Below the pieces are notes generated by a model that did not search any database, was not told the origin of the DNA, and saw nothing but the letters and a program-made list of their open reading frames with translations. The position numbers and the translations under genes are program-made. 64,000 bases of DNA from Rhinopomastus cyanomelas (taxonomy: Eukaryota; Chordata; Aves; Bucerotiformes; Rhinopomastidae). Positions within the stretch are counted from its first letter, which is position 1; each line of letters starts with the position of its first letter. Of this stretch, positions 34,628-48,780 are shown piece by piece. The stretch is from the NCBI GenBank assembly GCA_013400115.1, contig VXBP01008590.1, positions 124,001 through 188,000 of the forward strand, in the 5' to 3' direction.

Positions 34628-36491
34628 TTACTATGAGTCATAGAGAGAGCAGTTATTTATCAAATTAATAAGTACGGCAGATAGAATCCATTCACATCCT
34701 CCCCCACTGCTTCATACCACGAAAATGGATTTCCAGGCAGCCCCTGCTCCAGACAGGGGATGGGGTCAACTCAGTGTCTGTTATCGAGGTAAGTTTTGGA
34801 ATTGCTGATCAAGGCACCGTAGGACCAGAATTGGAAGGACTGTTGAAGAAATGCCCTTTGTTCCACTGCTTTCACCTAGCTATTAACTTGGTCTTCTGTA
34901 TTATTTTTGTTGTCTTTCAGGAAAAACTATTCAAAGTATAGTATTTTGGACAAGCACACAATCTGCTGGATAAAGCACTGGCTGAACAGACACACAGAGT
35001 GGTAGTCAATGGAGTTAAATCCAACTGGCAGCCTCTTGCAAGTGATATTCTTCAGGGCTAAGTGTTGGGACCATTTCTGTTTAATGTCTTTATTGATGAT
35101 CTCAATAAGGACACAATGTGTAAGTTTGCAGATGACACCAAGTTAGGTGGGAGTGTTCATCTGCAAGAGGGTAGAGAGACTCTTCAGCAAGACTTGGATA
35201 GGTTGGATTGATGTGCCAACGTTGATGGCATGAGCTTCAACAAAGCCAAGTGCCAGGTCCTGCACTTGGGTCACAACAACCCCATGCAAAGCTGCTTGTG
35301 GAGATGTGGCTGGAGAGCCATCTGGCAGAAGGGGATATCACGGTTCTAATCAACATTCAGCATAACATTAACCAGGTGCCAGGTGGCTAAGAAAGCCAGT
35401 GGTGTCCTGGCTTGTGTTAGAAACAGTGTGACAAGCAGGAGCAGAGAGATAATTGTCCTGTGGTGAGACCACATCTTGAGTACTGTGTCCAGTTTTGGGC
35501 ACTTCAATACAAGAGAGATATCAAGGTGCTGGAGCCAGTGCAGAGGAGGGCAATGAAGCTGGTAAAGGGTCTGGGGAACAAATCTTATGAGGAGCGACTG
35601 GAAGAGTTGGGGCTCTTTAAGTTGAAGAAGAGGAGGCTGAGAGGAGGCATCATCACTCACTACAACTATCTGAAAGGACGTTGTGGAGAGGTCGGCGGCA
35701 CTCTCTTCTCACAAGCAATTAGTGATAGAACAAAAGGGAATGGGTACAAACTACAACAGGGTAGGTTTAGTCCTGACATTAGGAGGTTTTTTTTCACAGA
35801 AAGAGTGGTCATGTACTGGAATAGGCTTCCCAGGGAGATGGTGAAGTCACCATCGCTGGATGTGTTGGAAGATTTAGACATGGTGTTGACGGATATAGTT
35901 TGAGAGTGAATTTTGTAGAGTACAGTTGATGGTTGGATTTGATAATCTTTTCCAAGCTTGAGGTCTTTTCCAACCAGAGTGATTCTGTGATCTCAGAAAA
36001 TGCGTAAGATTGGTGTGTCACAAAATCCTTTCCATAGTTTGCTTAAGAATAATTTCTCATGTTTCAGAACAATCCTCAGGAAGATGCAGGAAGAGAGAAG
36101 GGAGAAAATTCAGAGACATGAGCACTAGTGCACAATCATTAATATATGGGCACAGAAGACACCCTTTATTTCAAAGGGTGAGGAGGTAGAAATTATGAGG
36201 AATAGACTTCTCTATGAAGAGCAGGGCTCAAGTAAATAAGTAAAAATACAAGAAGACCAATATTTGCAAAGTGTGAGAAACACAAACATTTAGTTTACCT
36301 GTTTACTGATTTTAATCTCTGAAGTAGTTATTGCCAGTGAAGAGTGGGCTCAGCATGTTTGACTTGAATTAATACTTTTTTTGAAATACCAGCTTTCTAA
36401 ACATTCTGCCAAATAGGTCTGTCATTCCCCACACTCGCTATTCTGGCTTTTCTTTCAGCTTCTCTGCTGCACTGCCAATCCCTTGCTCATG
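34628..36491. repeat. Right copy of the 1,864-base near-identical duplication
   Basis: Matches 32614-34477 essentially base for base (one mismatch seen, T at 35203). It continues without interruption into unique sequence at 36492, whereas the left copy has the unique left flank. Collapsing the two would remove the gap and about 2 kb. Confidence 0.9.
34951..35992 (+). mobile_element. CR1 LINE, RT C-terminal half and 3' end (right copy)
   Basis: The same CR1 insertion as at 32937-33978, carried within the duplicated block, with the same truncation point, stops and 147-codon C-terminal frame (35460-35903). It is almost certainly not an independent insertion. Confidence 0.93.
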
Positions 36492-39400
36492 GAGAGCTCA
36501 TGCACGCAAGAGGAAGGTGTTGGAGAGCACCTTTGGAGTTTATCTAGTCAAACCCACCCACTGGAGACAGCCCATCTAGAGCACACATAGCCTTGTGCTA
36601 CCACCAGAGACTGGAAGACTGAGTGAGATGTGGGGCTCTCAGTGGGACCATTTATGTATTCTGAAGTAATTTTGGGCTTCTGCCACTGAATTGTGTGAAA
36701 TAGACTAGGAACTTCCTTACTTTTCACAATAAACTAAAATATGATCAGCAGAAAGCACTGGGAAACCACCAGAATCCTGTTTTTCCCCCAGCTTATTTCT
36801 ATACATGGAACCTCTGAGAATTATCTCTTTAGCCATGATGTTTCCATTTATTTCAGTGGTATCTGGATCAGGACATTTTTAATCTAATTCATCCACTTTT
36901 TTAAAAACAGGAGAAGTTCTGATTTTTCCAGGGAAAAAGAGTCCTGATCGGATGTGCATCGAAGCAGCCAGAAAAAGCCAAGCTAGAACTGGAAGAAAAG
37001 TGTTCTGAAGAGTTGGATAGATCTATGAAATGTACTGCATCTTCTCTTGATGGGAATGTGCTAAAAACGCTTAATGAGCGCAACACATTACACTAAATAC
37101 ATTTCTACTGGAAGTAGTCACGTCTTGTTTGTTATGGAGAAAAGTGTTGTCACATACAAGCAAAACCAGTTTTCTGCCTGAGAAAGCCGAATCATCTCAG
37201 CAATAAGAGTTTGGCACATAGAGTGGGGGTAAAAAAACAGGCAACTAAAACCTAAAGCACTGTACAGCTTTCCACTGTATTGGACTACATCGAATAGCAT
37301 TTATTGATGTTTACCATGACTGTGGTTCACAACACTCGTATCGATATTCAGGGATCATCTGTGATACTGAATGTATGTTTTGTTGTGCTACAAAAAGAGG
37401 TTTTCAAGCAAATGGTGGCTCTGTGAAAGCTTTCAGGGCTCACGTTATGAATGCTGTGCACCTGGAATGGGATTGAGAAAGGCAATAATAAAAGACCAAT
37501 TTTTAAAAAGCATTCTGTTGTACTAAGTAATGTCTGTGTACTCGTTAACGTACACATGGTTTGCTCTCCCTAACCTTTTAAAAATTCTGCCTTCAGCTAT
37601 GCTCTCACAAATGCTAAGGGGAAAACTTTGTATAAGGGGCAGTGGACATAATCAGATTTTTAAGCTTTATTGTCTCACTTGAATACCCATTTCACAAGGG
37701 CAACAAAACAATTTTACTTCAATGACTGCCACTTTCTTGGTTCAAAATGCTGCATTCACTTAACTTCAAATGAGAAGGAAAGATTATACATCATATGAAT
37801 AATTTGAATGGTTCAAAAATTCTAAACGAGTAAATAAATGCTACCAGTGACATCTTTCTGTGAAAATTCATGGGGCTATTAAAAGATGTTATCTTAAGCT
37901 TAAGGGGAAATTTATGTTTTAGGAGAAATATAGTGGAGCAGAAGAGTCAGAAAGAGCTTTTGGCTGTTGGGGCTGTATGATTCCAGATAGATATAAGTAT
38001 ATACGTATATAACACACATTCATGCCTCATATTTTAGAATGGTACTGCACCGTGGGTAGAAGGCAACAAATATTATCTACTGAACATTTGCTTCTTTCAC
38101 TACCTATTACATTCCCAGAATGTTGTACAAATGATGACAATATTTTAGAACGAGTTGCAGCACCGTAGAGCTCTAAAGTTGCAGTTCTGCCTGGTTTTCT
38201 CATGAGAAGCTTTTCATCCAGGAGTTCTCAGGCACATAAGACAAAGAACATTGGGAGGTACAAAATACCGATACTTTGTCACACGAGATGAAGCTCAATT
38301 TTTCCTACTGTAAACTGTCAAGTTTGTCACCTCTCAAACCAACGCACAAAGACAAGCAATAACTAGGAGCGTCATTCACGTCTAGGTACACATTAAAGAA
38401 GAGCAAATGCTGCATGCCATATTTTAGAGGATTAGAGAGAAAACAGAGCTGATCAAACAAAGTCAAGAGATTGGACAGCCTACTGGCATAACACATTGAG
38501 ATTTCAATAGTTTCTGTAGCCAGTAGGACAAAAGCAACACTTGGATTTGCCTCACACTGAGATAATCCAAGTCTCTGGGCTGTAGATACCAGCGTAGCAG
38601 TAAGAATACTGTCAGAAACAAGGCTCACGCTGCCAAGGCTTGTAATGGCTAGAATAGTGGCAGAGACAAGAACTCCTAGTTCTGAATTTATGGAAGATAC
38701 CTTTCTAGCTCTGGGATGTGACAATGAGCAGTTTGCATCTTCACGAGGTGGCCTTATGGTAGTTACCACTGCATTTGTCAACTTTAATTAATAAAACTAT
38801 TTTTCCATATGTTTTGAAAACCTCTTGATGTTTGACTATGCACCCCAGCCAGTCCTGTGCTCTATATGTATTCCTGCAGTCAACAGACAGCTGAGATATT
38901 GGGTGGACCAGCCTACTACTTCCTTACTATATATTTCCTGTCTTTCCCTCATTGTCTGCTTGTTTGCCCAGGTCGATTTGTTCTTTACAAACTTTTCCTA
39001 GCTGACCTCTCGATTCTAGAGTAAATTTCTTTCTCAATTAGCTAGTTTTATTCACATTTAATTTGCTTCAGACCTGAGAAAAAACCAAATATGATGATAA
39101 AAGAAGGAAGTTACAGGAAAACAGGAAAAACCGTGTCTACATATAATACAAAAATAGTCAGATGTTCTTGATAATTTTAGTAGATAAGAGTGAATTTTAG
39201 ATATTATTTGGATCAGGCTTGAATGCAAAAGTCACCATAGAATTGAGCTGGAACCTTCTGTATTTTAAGTTATATATTTTGACTTGATGAGATCTGGTGA
39301 AATGAAGGCAGTTAACATTTGAGATTCTTTCCCACAAAATGCTTACCAAGAAATACAAACACAAGGAAATCAAGCTCTTGAAGTTGTAAGTGGCCTATGC

Positions 39401-41000
39401 TAAAAATATTGACTGTCTTTGGTTGTAATATGAGACATATTTGTAAAAACAGGACTGCTACCGCTCGCATTAGAAATTATTCAAATTTACACAGCAGACT
39501 AATTTTGTAAAGAGGGAAGTAGGGTTCTTCTGTGTTAGGGTCCAAGTTATATTGTGCTTTTAGAATGTATAAGTCCAGAGGGATATTAAAATGTTAATTT
39601 GGACAATATTTAAAAGGTAATTACTTTTATACAATAAAATAAGGAGTCTGCTGAATGCTAATGTCTGTGTCATGTGCTTTCTTTGAACTAATGATGTACA
39701 GAAAACAAAGAATCCATTTATTTAAGTGATTTTAATTTAGATTCATAGAAGACACTCTCATCTACTAAAACCATCAGATTTTTTTCAGCTTGACGAATTT
39801 AAAATCCCTCCTGTGTCAAAAATGAAGTTAAAAAAAGGTGCCTACACTTATTGGATAGCACTGAACAGAAAGAATGAGAGATGAGGAATTTTAAAGACTC
39901 TCCTGTTGAAAGGATGTTTGGCACAAGCTCGGGTTGTTCAGCACAAGCATTGCTACAAAGAGTACTGGCTCAGACCATACTGAGCAAGCTAAGATTGAAT
40001 CATTCCTAAGCAAATTTTATTTCATTTATTCAAGCTTTTAAAGTAAAGAGCAAATGGTTAAAAATTTCAGTTCAGAGGAGATTGCTCAGACAAGAAATTA
40101 TATTTTGTCTAATTTCTTGCATAACATAATCTAAATATGGATTTGAAATTCTAGTTCTATGTAAGAAAGTCATACAGCAGAGTGTCTAGGAAATCCTCTG
40201 ACATTAGTCTGGTTTACTAAAAATGGATGACCTAACTATTCTTGGCTTGTGTAGTCAAAACTATCTACCTTTAGAAACAAATAATTTTGTATCCTATTTT
40301 CATTCACAGCCATTGTGTTTTTTTGGTCTTGCAGGGATGCATACACGAATAGCATGTAGGTTTTTTTTCCTCCTTTAAACATATTTTTCCCATAATTTGC
40401 AGAAAATTTTCATAGCTTTTACTTTCGTATTTGTACAGGCTATTTCTGCAGCCTCTCAACTCAAATATGCTTTAGATAAAACAATTTTAAAGTACATACC
40501 TGACATTTATGTTATGCCTGTGATGACCTATTGAATCTACAAAGAGCATCCACCTTGGGACACTCACAGAAGTAAAATTCAGATGTGCTACAACATGTTC
40601 AGTTCACACAAGCGTTTTCCTCTTTTTCTCTGTTGTGTTGATGCGTATTTTGCTGGCCAACGTCTTCTGTAACTGACCACCTATCTGAATTCTTTTGATA
40701 AGAATACCGTGTGTCTGAGTCCAGTATTTACTCAAATATGCAGAGATTATTCCCAACTGCATCAAAATAAACCAAGAGCCACAGATGATAATTCGCTTAC
40801 TTTTTCCAGGGCATCACAAAAGTATTTTGAAACTGCTCTCAAAAAACCAGTTTTGTGTATAACCATTGCAGTCCTGAGCAAACTGCACCACTTACAGCTT
40901 AAACTACCAGATTCAGAGAAGATGAAAGACACAAACAGTAGCACAAACCGTGATGGGTGGTGAAACAAGTACCTGAGACAGTGAACGTGTGTATGCAGTT
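36492..41000. other. Non-coding interval, no gene recognised
   Basis: AT-leaning DNA without recognisable genes or CR1. A 158-codon open frame on the minus strand (38305-38781) starts with TTG and has no in-frame ATG for about its first 97 codons, so I do not call it. A TATATACGTATATA palindrome lies at 37998-38011. Everything else appears ordinary. Confidence 0.75.
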
Positions 41001-41470
41001 ATCCAGAGCAGAGGGAAACTGAGCAGGCAGGTTGTACCCCTGTTCTCCTTCTAGGATTACTTCCCAGTGCTTGAAGCCAGGTGGACACCAGAGTGTTGGC
41101 CATGCCTATGGTTTGAGCACGTGTTTCCTCCCAATAACTGTTCCCTGTGCTGTGTCCATAAGGAGGGAACCAGGGTGTGTGGATGCAGAGAGAAGGGCGT
41201 AAGAGAGCAGGGCGTGTGCTAACATGCCCTGGTCAGGTCTGGAGCCCGTTACATGATGTGTCTGACCCCCAAACCATAAATTGCTGAGAAACAAGAGGTC
41301 CGTGGCGCCTAGAGACACAGCCAAAGTCAAGTCAGCCAAATGATTTCCCAGGACACACCGGGGCACAATGAACCCTCTCTTTTTTGAGAATTGTCCCTCG
41401 TGAAAGGTCTCATCTTGGTCCCTCTGAGGAGGTATTAGGTGGGAATGGAGCAGCGCCAAGAAGCCTCACC
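41001..41470. other. Compositionally distinct GC-richer island, possible solo LTR or old repeat
   Basis: About 470 bases are clearly richer in G and C than both flanks, and the minus strand stays open for 117 codons (41106-41459) with no recognisable domain. The abrupt composition change suggests an old repeat such as a solo LTR, but I cannot identify terminal TG..CA inverted ends or a target duplication. Kept as a low-confidence note. Confidence 0.25.
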
Positions 41471-44400
41471 TTTCTATTTCCTGTTGCTGAGTCCAGCTGT
41501 CATTTCACTGAATGGAAAGGAATCCTGGTGTTGTCCCAGATATAAATTTATTCTTGCCAAGCTGAACGTCTATTAGTCATTACTTAGTTTTCAGTAGGCC
41601 TGGCAAAGCTCTTCTTAAACCATTTCTGATGAAGCTACAGCTAGCACCGATGAACTTTGTACTCTTTCTTCACACAGTGAAACACAGGTTGATCTGAGCT
41701 TAAAATGAAAAACACCAAGAACCTCTCTGTTCTCCAAGTCCATTTACATATGCCCACTCTATAGTCATTAGTTTGACATCCACTGCTCTTATTCTGTCAG
41801 CAGAATGTTCACTTGATTTTCACTCTTCCTATTACAATGTCACGGGTATAATAGCAACATGAACGGTGCAGCAGATTTACAGATTGCATAAATCATTATT
41901 TCTGAGGAGTATGCTACTAGTAGGAGACAACATTTTAATAGCCATAAAACTAGATACCAATTAGCCAAACCCAGTTATTTTTTTCATTATCATCATTTAC
42001 AGATGAATCATTGGAGAAAAATATACAAGTAGAATTTTTTTTCCATAAAATGCATCCAGTAGCCCTAACGATGAAAATAGAGAGGTTCCCGGAGAATGTT
42101 TAAAGACAAGAGCATAGATACTCATCTCTAGGAATGAACCCCAAAAAAATAGTAGAGGCAGATTGCACTTCCACAAAGGAGGTTAAAGTATAACACAGAG
42201 TATCGTATTGGCTAGCTGAAGAAAGCTTTATAGCTCTTGGATGCCAGTCTGAGGCCCACAGGCCCTCCTCAGACACTGCAGAAGTCTATATACTTAGCAT
42301 AGACACTGCCATTTCATTCTGGGCATCCATCACCTAAGAAGTTAAGCACTACGTTGCATTTGACACAATTATATTCAAACCATGCTGGCATAAAAATGTG
42401 GATGAAGTAATGGGTATGATATTACCAACTGTGATTAACTAAAAGAAGGCATATACTATCCTCTCAGAGGATCGACTAAGATGTAATGAAATTTATGAAG
42501 TTGGCAGAGCTACTGTGCAGCCAGTGCAGGGATAAAAACGTTATTTTACGGTGACTGATTATATTCATTAATAGAGCTTACCAGAGAGTGACTTAAACCT
42601 TCATCTGCAGCTTTTCCTTTTCGTGCATTTGAACTAATTCCTTTGTTATGATGCATTTTGGAGTTATGGTAAAGAAGAAAAATCCCTAGTGCTACTGGTA
42701 ATTTGCATACAGAGAGTGAACCTGAAGATGAAAACCAAAATCAACCAATGTGTAAATCTGAGCAATTTATCTAAAGCCTTTAATTCTATGTTCATCTTTC
42801 TACTTGAATTACTTGTTCACATTTGCTTTTCAAAGGCTTGAGTGCTGTATGTCCACTGACTCTTCATACACAATACTCACTGGATACAAAAGTTTTGATC
42901 CATTATGACTATATTTATCCATTTTTGATTACTCAACTGAAAAAAATGGTTTCAGGAATTTCAAAACCATGCTAAGATAATCAGTAACTATTTGTTACTA
43001 CCCACATTACTCTGCAACTCAGAGCAAGCCAACAGATAATAAATGCCTTTCCTCATATAATTTTACACTATGTGGATGTACATATTCCATTCAGAAAGCT
43101 GACTGACGTAAGAGGTAAGTTCTTCACAATGTGTCCTCAGTGTGTTTTTGCACAGTTATTTTTCTAACCATAAAATACTGATGTTTCTTATAAAAGTCTT
43201 CTAAGGAATGCTTTCTGGAAGTGCACTGTCTAAATTCATTGCTTCATTTTACTTCTAAGTTCTCCTTATACCCCTCAGGTCCTCCTTTCCAGACTAACAG
43301 ATCCAAATACTCCTTTCAGCTTTGAAAGCCGGAGTCTGTAAGATGGAACATCTTCCCTTACGCTGCAATGCATTCACTGTCCCTTTGTCCTTGATCAGCC
43401 GTTGGCAATTGCCATGCCAAAGTAACCAGGCATTTATTTTAAAAGTGACCTTATTTAAGATTATTTATCAAACCAACTTAACCTTAGCTAGACTCAGATC
43501 ACTCTATCCTGTGAGCTTTGTCACAATTTCCTGCTAAAAAGTGCAGTGTGAAGTGAAGTTGCAGGAACAAGGTCTGCGAGGAGGAAGGCAGGACAGGTAA
43601 ACCGAATGATGGAGCTGAGAGGAAGCTGAGAGGGATGAGACTTTATCTTGGTGCTCTGATTTAGTACATCGTGTCTGTGCTCTGATTTACAAACACACTC
43701 TCAAAATGCAGAAGTGGAGTTTGCATCTAAGTGACAGCTGAAACTTCACAAGACTTTAGTAAGAAAACACTGATATTTTGTCCATTAATGAAAAACTGAG
43801 CAAGTGCTATGAATATGCATTAGGCACAACAAGAAAATGTTATCTACATAGAGGGCTTCAGACCAAATGGCACTTATTCAGCCATTATATTAACACTGGT
43901 GTGTTATTACTTGCTTCAGTGAGGCCTCAAGGAGAACATTCTGCATCCTAACATCTGGCATTTGGAACTCACAACAGAACCTGGGCAACCTCTGTAGTTT
44001 GGACTCGTTCTAGTGAATTTATCCCATTTAGACTTCAAATTCTTATCTGCGAGTTACAGTCTGCACAGTCTAAAGTATGGGTTAGTGAAAAAAGTAGTAG
44101 AAAAGACTAAGTTCTGATAAAAGAGAGAAAGAGTAAGCCTTTGAGAAAATGGTCCTGAGATTACTTGGGATGCAAACTCTAGCCTCCAACGACATTTGAT
44201 AAAGATTTAATTTTTTAAAAAAATAACGATTAAAAAAAATTAAAAAATTATTTGATAAATATTTAAAAATTCTGTCCTACAAATAAATATTTTACTTCTT
44301 GGTTAGCAAAGACTTTGAAAGAAATTGGAGCGTATCAAGCCTTTGTTGATTAAAGTGACAAAAACCCACCTGTCCCCTTTTCTGATGCCACACAAATATA

Positions 44401-47400
44401 TCTGCTTGGTGATGAGTTTACAAAGCAAAATTTTTCTAATTGTTATTTGCTGGAAGATGTAGGATTCATTTTCTTCCCCTTTTAAGAGGAGACAACCAGA
44501 CCATGCATTTTTAAATTATGGATTTGTTCAGCACGTAAGAGGCTCAAGGTGATGGGCCTGTGATCGATAAAGTGAACTATGCGTTGCACAGTTGAGCCTG
44601 GGTGCAGTTGTCTGCATCCCTACATGCGGTGCACCATTACTAAGTTCTAGCTCGTGATGGCTGTGAAAGGTCACAGAATACCAAAGTACATAAAATTTCT
44701 CCTCCTACAACTTCCTTTGACCATCGTGATGATGATTCAGCACAAAAAAAGCCCAAACTGAACGCAAACCTTTCCAAAGTTAATTTTCTTTTAAAATTAT
44801 TCTAAAAACTGGCAGCTAAACTAGTTCTTAGGGGTTGTGTAATATTGTTAAACTCATATTTTTAAATTGCCTGTTGACTTAAGATTTAAACCAGCAAGCA
44901 AACATCTTGGATTAAAAGATCAGTTTTAGTCTTTGCACTTGCACTTTCTGATGTCTCCTGCTAAAGGGTAATTAAGCTTCATGGATTAAAAGTTACTGAC
45001 ATGTACAAATACACAGAGTTCCGCTTTAATTAACTTGAGACTTTCTTTCACTGAGCAAAAGGATGTGATGTAGGTGTTCAAGGAGTTGTATGGTTTAATG
45101 CACACATACTCAGAAACTTCAAATTTAAGTTTTGAAACAAGCCAATGACATTGCTCATTAAAGATGAACAGATCTGAGCTACAGATTAAAGCTGTTTTAA
45201 CTGGTGCTATATGTCAAACTTTTCTTAGAACAGAAACTGAAATGGAATGATCTTTTAAAAAACCCACAATTGTATAATGTATTTGTTATGCGACACGAGG
45301 AAGGAAGGATTATAAGTGTTTTGCACTTCAAAACTTAACTGATTTAGTAATCTATGGTAATAGGGTCTGCATTTAATGAGCTCTTTCCTTCAGTGCTCCA
45401 GAAAACACTGGCAACAATTAATTGCACATTCTACCCATATATGTGGAGAGAAAAAGAGGCTTTCCTGGGTTTGCAGGGAATTAATCTGAGCACACTCAAA
45501 ACAGAGCACATTGTCCGGGAAGTTGAAAACACTGCAGTGTCAGATTTGTATCTTGAGACTCAGTAAAATGACCCTCTGTAATCCAACAGGTCAGTACACG
45601 TACACCACAGGCTGCCACTGAAAAAGTGTAATTTATTGAATTTGAAAGGAATATTCTTACCTAATGCTCGTTCTTACCTAACACTGCATGATTCAGAGGA
45701 TTCACTCCATCACTACTCCTTGGTAGTATCAGAACATGATCTTTGTAGCCTGTTGAGGCTAGCATATGCATAATCTTAATTTTTTTTTTGCCATACAACT
45801 ACGATAAATAAATAGATAATACCAATGGGGAATTCAATACTCATATGTTGCAAAGAAAGCAGTAGCTTGTGAATGAGTGCTGTGTCAAATCTAAATTCAG
45901 TTGTTTGTGCAAAGCATGCTGTGAGGGCAAAAATCTTTACCTTTATAATAGTAAAAGTAAAGTATGGAGTTTGGACACGAATCCAAACTCAGACAATTCA
46001 GAGATAAGTCACAATCTGCCTCAGTATTCTCCACTATGATTGAAAGTAAAATAGAAAGCCACAGACTGATGAGAATGTGTTCCCGAGGTTTCTGCAGTCG
46101 TAGAAGAGAAGGGTCCTGCAGCTGTCTAACTTAAGTCAGCAATGAAGCAGAATCTTCAATGAGGGTGTGTAATAATAGCATCAATTAATTTGAAGGATGA
46201 CACCAAATTGAATTTTCCACAGGCTACTTAATTATTCCCTTTGGGAATGAATGGCGTTCTGGAAAACACAAGGGCTAGTTTGTTAACACTTGCATCTGTT
46301 GTTTTCTAAGCTCCACTGTGGTTTATGTCACATTATGAAACTATTTTTCAGTAAAGGGATTAATTTATTATTTGTTACTGAAGAGTCAGGAAGTAATATT
46401 AATAATTGGTACTTCAGTTTCCACTCGGCATAGATAATTTAACACCTACAGGTTAATTATGAACCCCGTTGTGTCTCCAAGCATAATTACTGCCTTTATT
46501 TCTTACAGTCATAAAGAGCTCTCTTGCATCAAAACTGTGATTACATCAGATGCTTTTCTAGCACGCTGTCACAAAACAAGCCCCTTGCTCTCATTCTCTT
46601 GCATTGAGCTTCTGCGTCTCTGGCTGTCGGTATTTCTGCCTGGCATATTCTTGAGTTTTTGTGCCGGCAATCCCAAATCCAAGCTTCACCTCGATTCAAG
46701 TGCAACACGTTCTGACTGTCTGGATATACAGAATGGGTCAGACTGGGAAAAGCAGGTAAAGGTAGAGGCTGCAAACTACAAATACACTAAGTATTTTGCA
46801 GACTAGCTATTCTCGATGGGAGTCGCAGTAGTTGATGTGAAGATGCTCACAGCAGACAACACGGAGCAACTAAAACTCAACCGTGACATGCCTGCACGGC
46901 AAGGCACGTAGTAGCAGCGTGATAAGGGTGCGTCAGCACGCTCACACACCACAAGCCAGTGCTCTTCCCAGAGAGCTTGAGCCTCTTCCTCAGCTAGACT
47001 GAGCAATGTTTTGTTCCTTCTGCTGAGCTATTGCATGTACCTGCCTGGGGGTTATAAATACAATGAACTGTGCTTGTGCAGACATAATCTGAGCAAAAGA
47101 GATCTCTTGGATTCCTTAACTCTGAATGGCTGTTGAGAAATAAGCAACATCCAAAGTAAGGTGGAAGAAGGGGATGTGACAGAAGCTGAATATCAAACTC
47201 GCCTCCTTCATTCAGGTAAAGGCATAGACTGAAAGATACCATAAATGCCTGAAGAGGAATGCTGTGGGGCCTGCAGATGGCTGTAGGCATGCTACAGCTT
47301 GTACTTTAACTACTATAGGTGGCTGATCAACAGAATAAAGTAAGAAAGGCTTGAAATTAAAGAATCTGCACAGAAGAGTATAACTTACAGTGGAAGCAAG

Positions 47401-48780
47401 AAAACAAATGCAGTCTGAACTAAAAATGAGACCAGACACCAAGAAGTGAACAAGGCTGAAAGATGGGAGCACATGCAGAATCCAGCCTGGCAAAATTAAT
47501 GGTGTAAGAGGTGGGAAGATTGATACCTGGAAACATGAGATTTAAAGATGAGATGAGCACTAAAATAAAATTGCAGCCCTCCCCAAAACAGAGCCAGCAG
47601 GTTTGCCAGGGAACCCTCTTACGTTTTCTCAGGATTATTGAATACATTTATGCGGGGCATCAAATAAACCTGCCTGAAGGTGAGATGAGAGAAGAGATCT
47701 GCTTACCACACCAATGTGGTAAAGTTTGACAGTCGTTATTACAGTTACTATAGCCCTTTCCACCTGCCACAAAATCCAGGCAACAGCAGAACTCACTGTA
47801 TTTTGAAATTTTATCCAATATTGCTGTTAGGCTTGCCAGAGAGGATGTTTTATGAGTCCTCTCTAAAGGGTCTGGTACGTTTACATGGCCAAAGATCCAT
47901 GCTGTAAAGGTCTGGTGAGGTACAACTCTAGTGTTTTCAGACCTTAACTGAGAATTTTGGAATGCATTTATTGCTTTGCTAGTTAGGCACCTAAGTGGTA
48001 TCAGTCATGTGTATACTTATGCACCTGCTTAAATCTGTGGTATGAATATATATATACACACACAGAGTCCCGTATTTAAAAGGCGAGCAAAGAATAGTGT
48101 TCCACTTCAGAAAACTGTTTAATTGTGTGTCTAATCCCCTCATTACTGAGCAAAGCATATAAGCCTGCGTTTAACCATGAGTCAGCCTCATTGAAATTAA
48201 GAAGACTAAGTGGAGCTCAAGTGGTCTGATGAAACAGACTGATTAGGCAAAGTGAGGAAAGAGAGTGGAATTAATATGGCTGTGATGTAAGACAGCTTCG
48301 GAGTTTTTGACATTTTCTTTGAGGATCTTATTTCAAAGGTAGAAATAAATACAAAATATTTATGAGACACCACAACTCTAAGGTTCTCTCTTCATTAACA
48401 CAGCAAAAACTAACTCAGCAGTTATTTCTCACCTAAGAAGCACTTTCAGCATCTAGAGTGTTTGCAGCAGAGAGATGAGAGAGGAGGAGAGGGTGATGTA
48501 GAGATGCACTTTGAGCTTTGATCCTAGACAACGTATTTTTAGGATGCAACTTCAAAAAGTATTTTAATCTATTTGTATTATATTTTATACTTTAGAATAT
48601 TTTTCTTTGTTATCTTTCTCAGTTTCCTCTGGAAAAGCTTCCCTCTGTAGTTTAAACAGGTAAGGTACTGCAATGTAATGTCCTTGTAAATAGTTTAATG
48701 ACCAGCTACTTCATTTTAAGAATTAAATACAATATAAAAAATATTAACCATATACATGAATCCTGACAGGTTGATTAAAA
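41471..48780. other. Non-coding interval, no gene recognised
   Basis: AT-leaning DNA. Includes a very AT-rich patch with runs of A and T (about 44195-44290, with ATTTGATAAAGATTTAA and ATTTGATAAATATTTAA direct repeats) and a short TATATATATACACACACA tract at about 48048-48063. Overlapping 60-115-codon frames on both strands between 46460 and 47910 match nothing I recognise. Confidence 0.75.

Noticed and set aside
34441..34641. Open frame across the N-run.
   Set aside because: Most of it is unknown sequence; it is an artefact of the gap.
38305..38781. 158-codon open frame on the minus strand, hydrophobic and Ser/Leu-rich.
   Set aside because: It opens with TTG, has no in-frame ATG for about 97 codons, shows no domain I recognise and no splice or polyadenylation context. 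Most likely a chance open frame.
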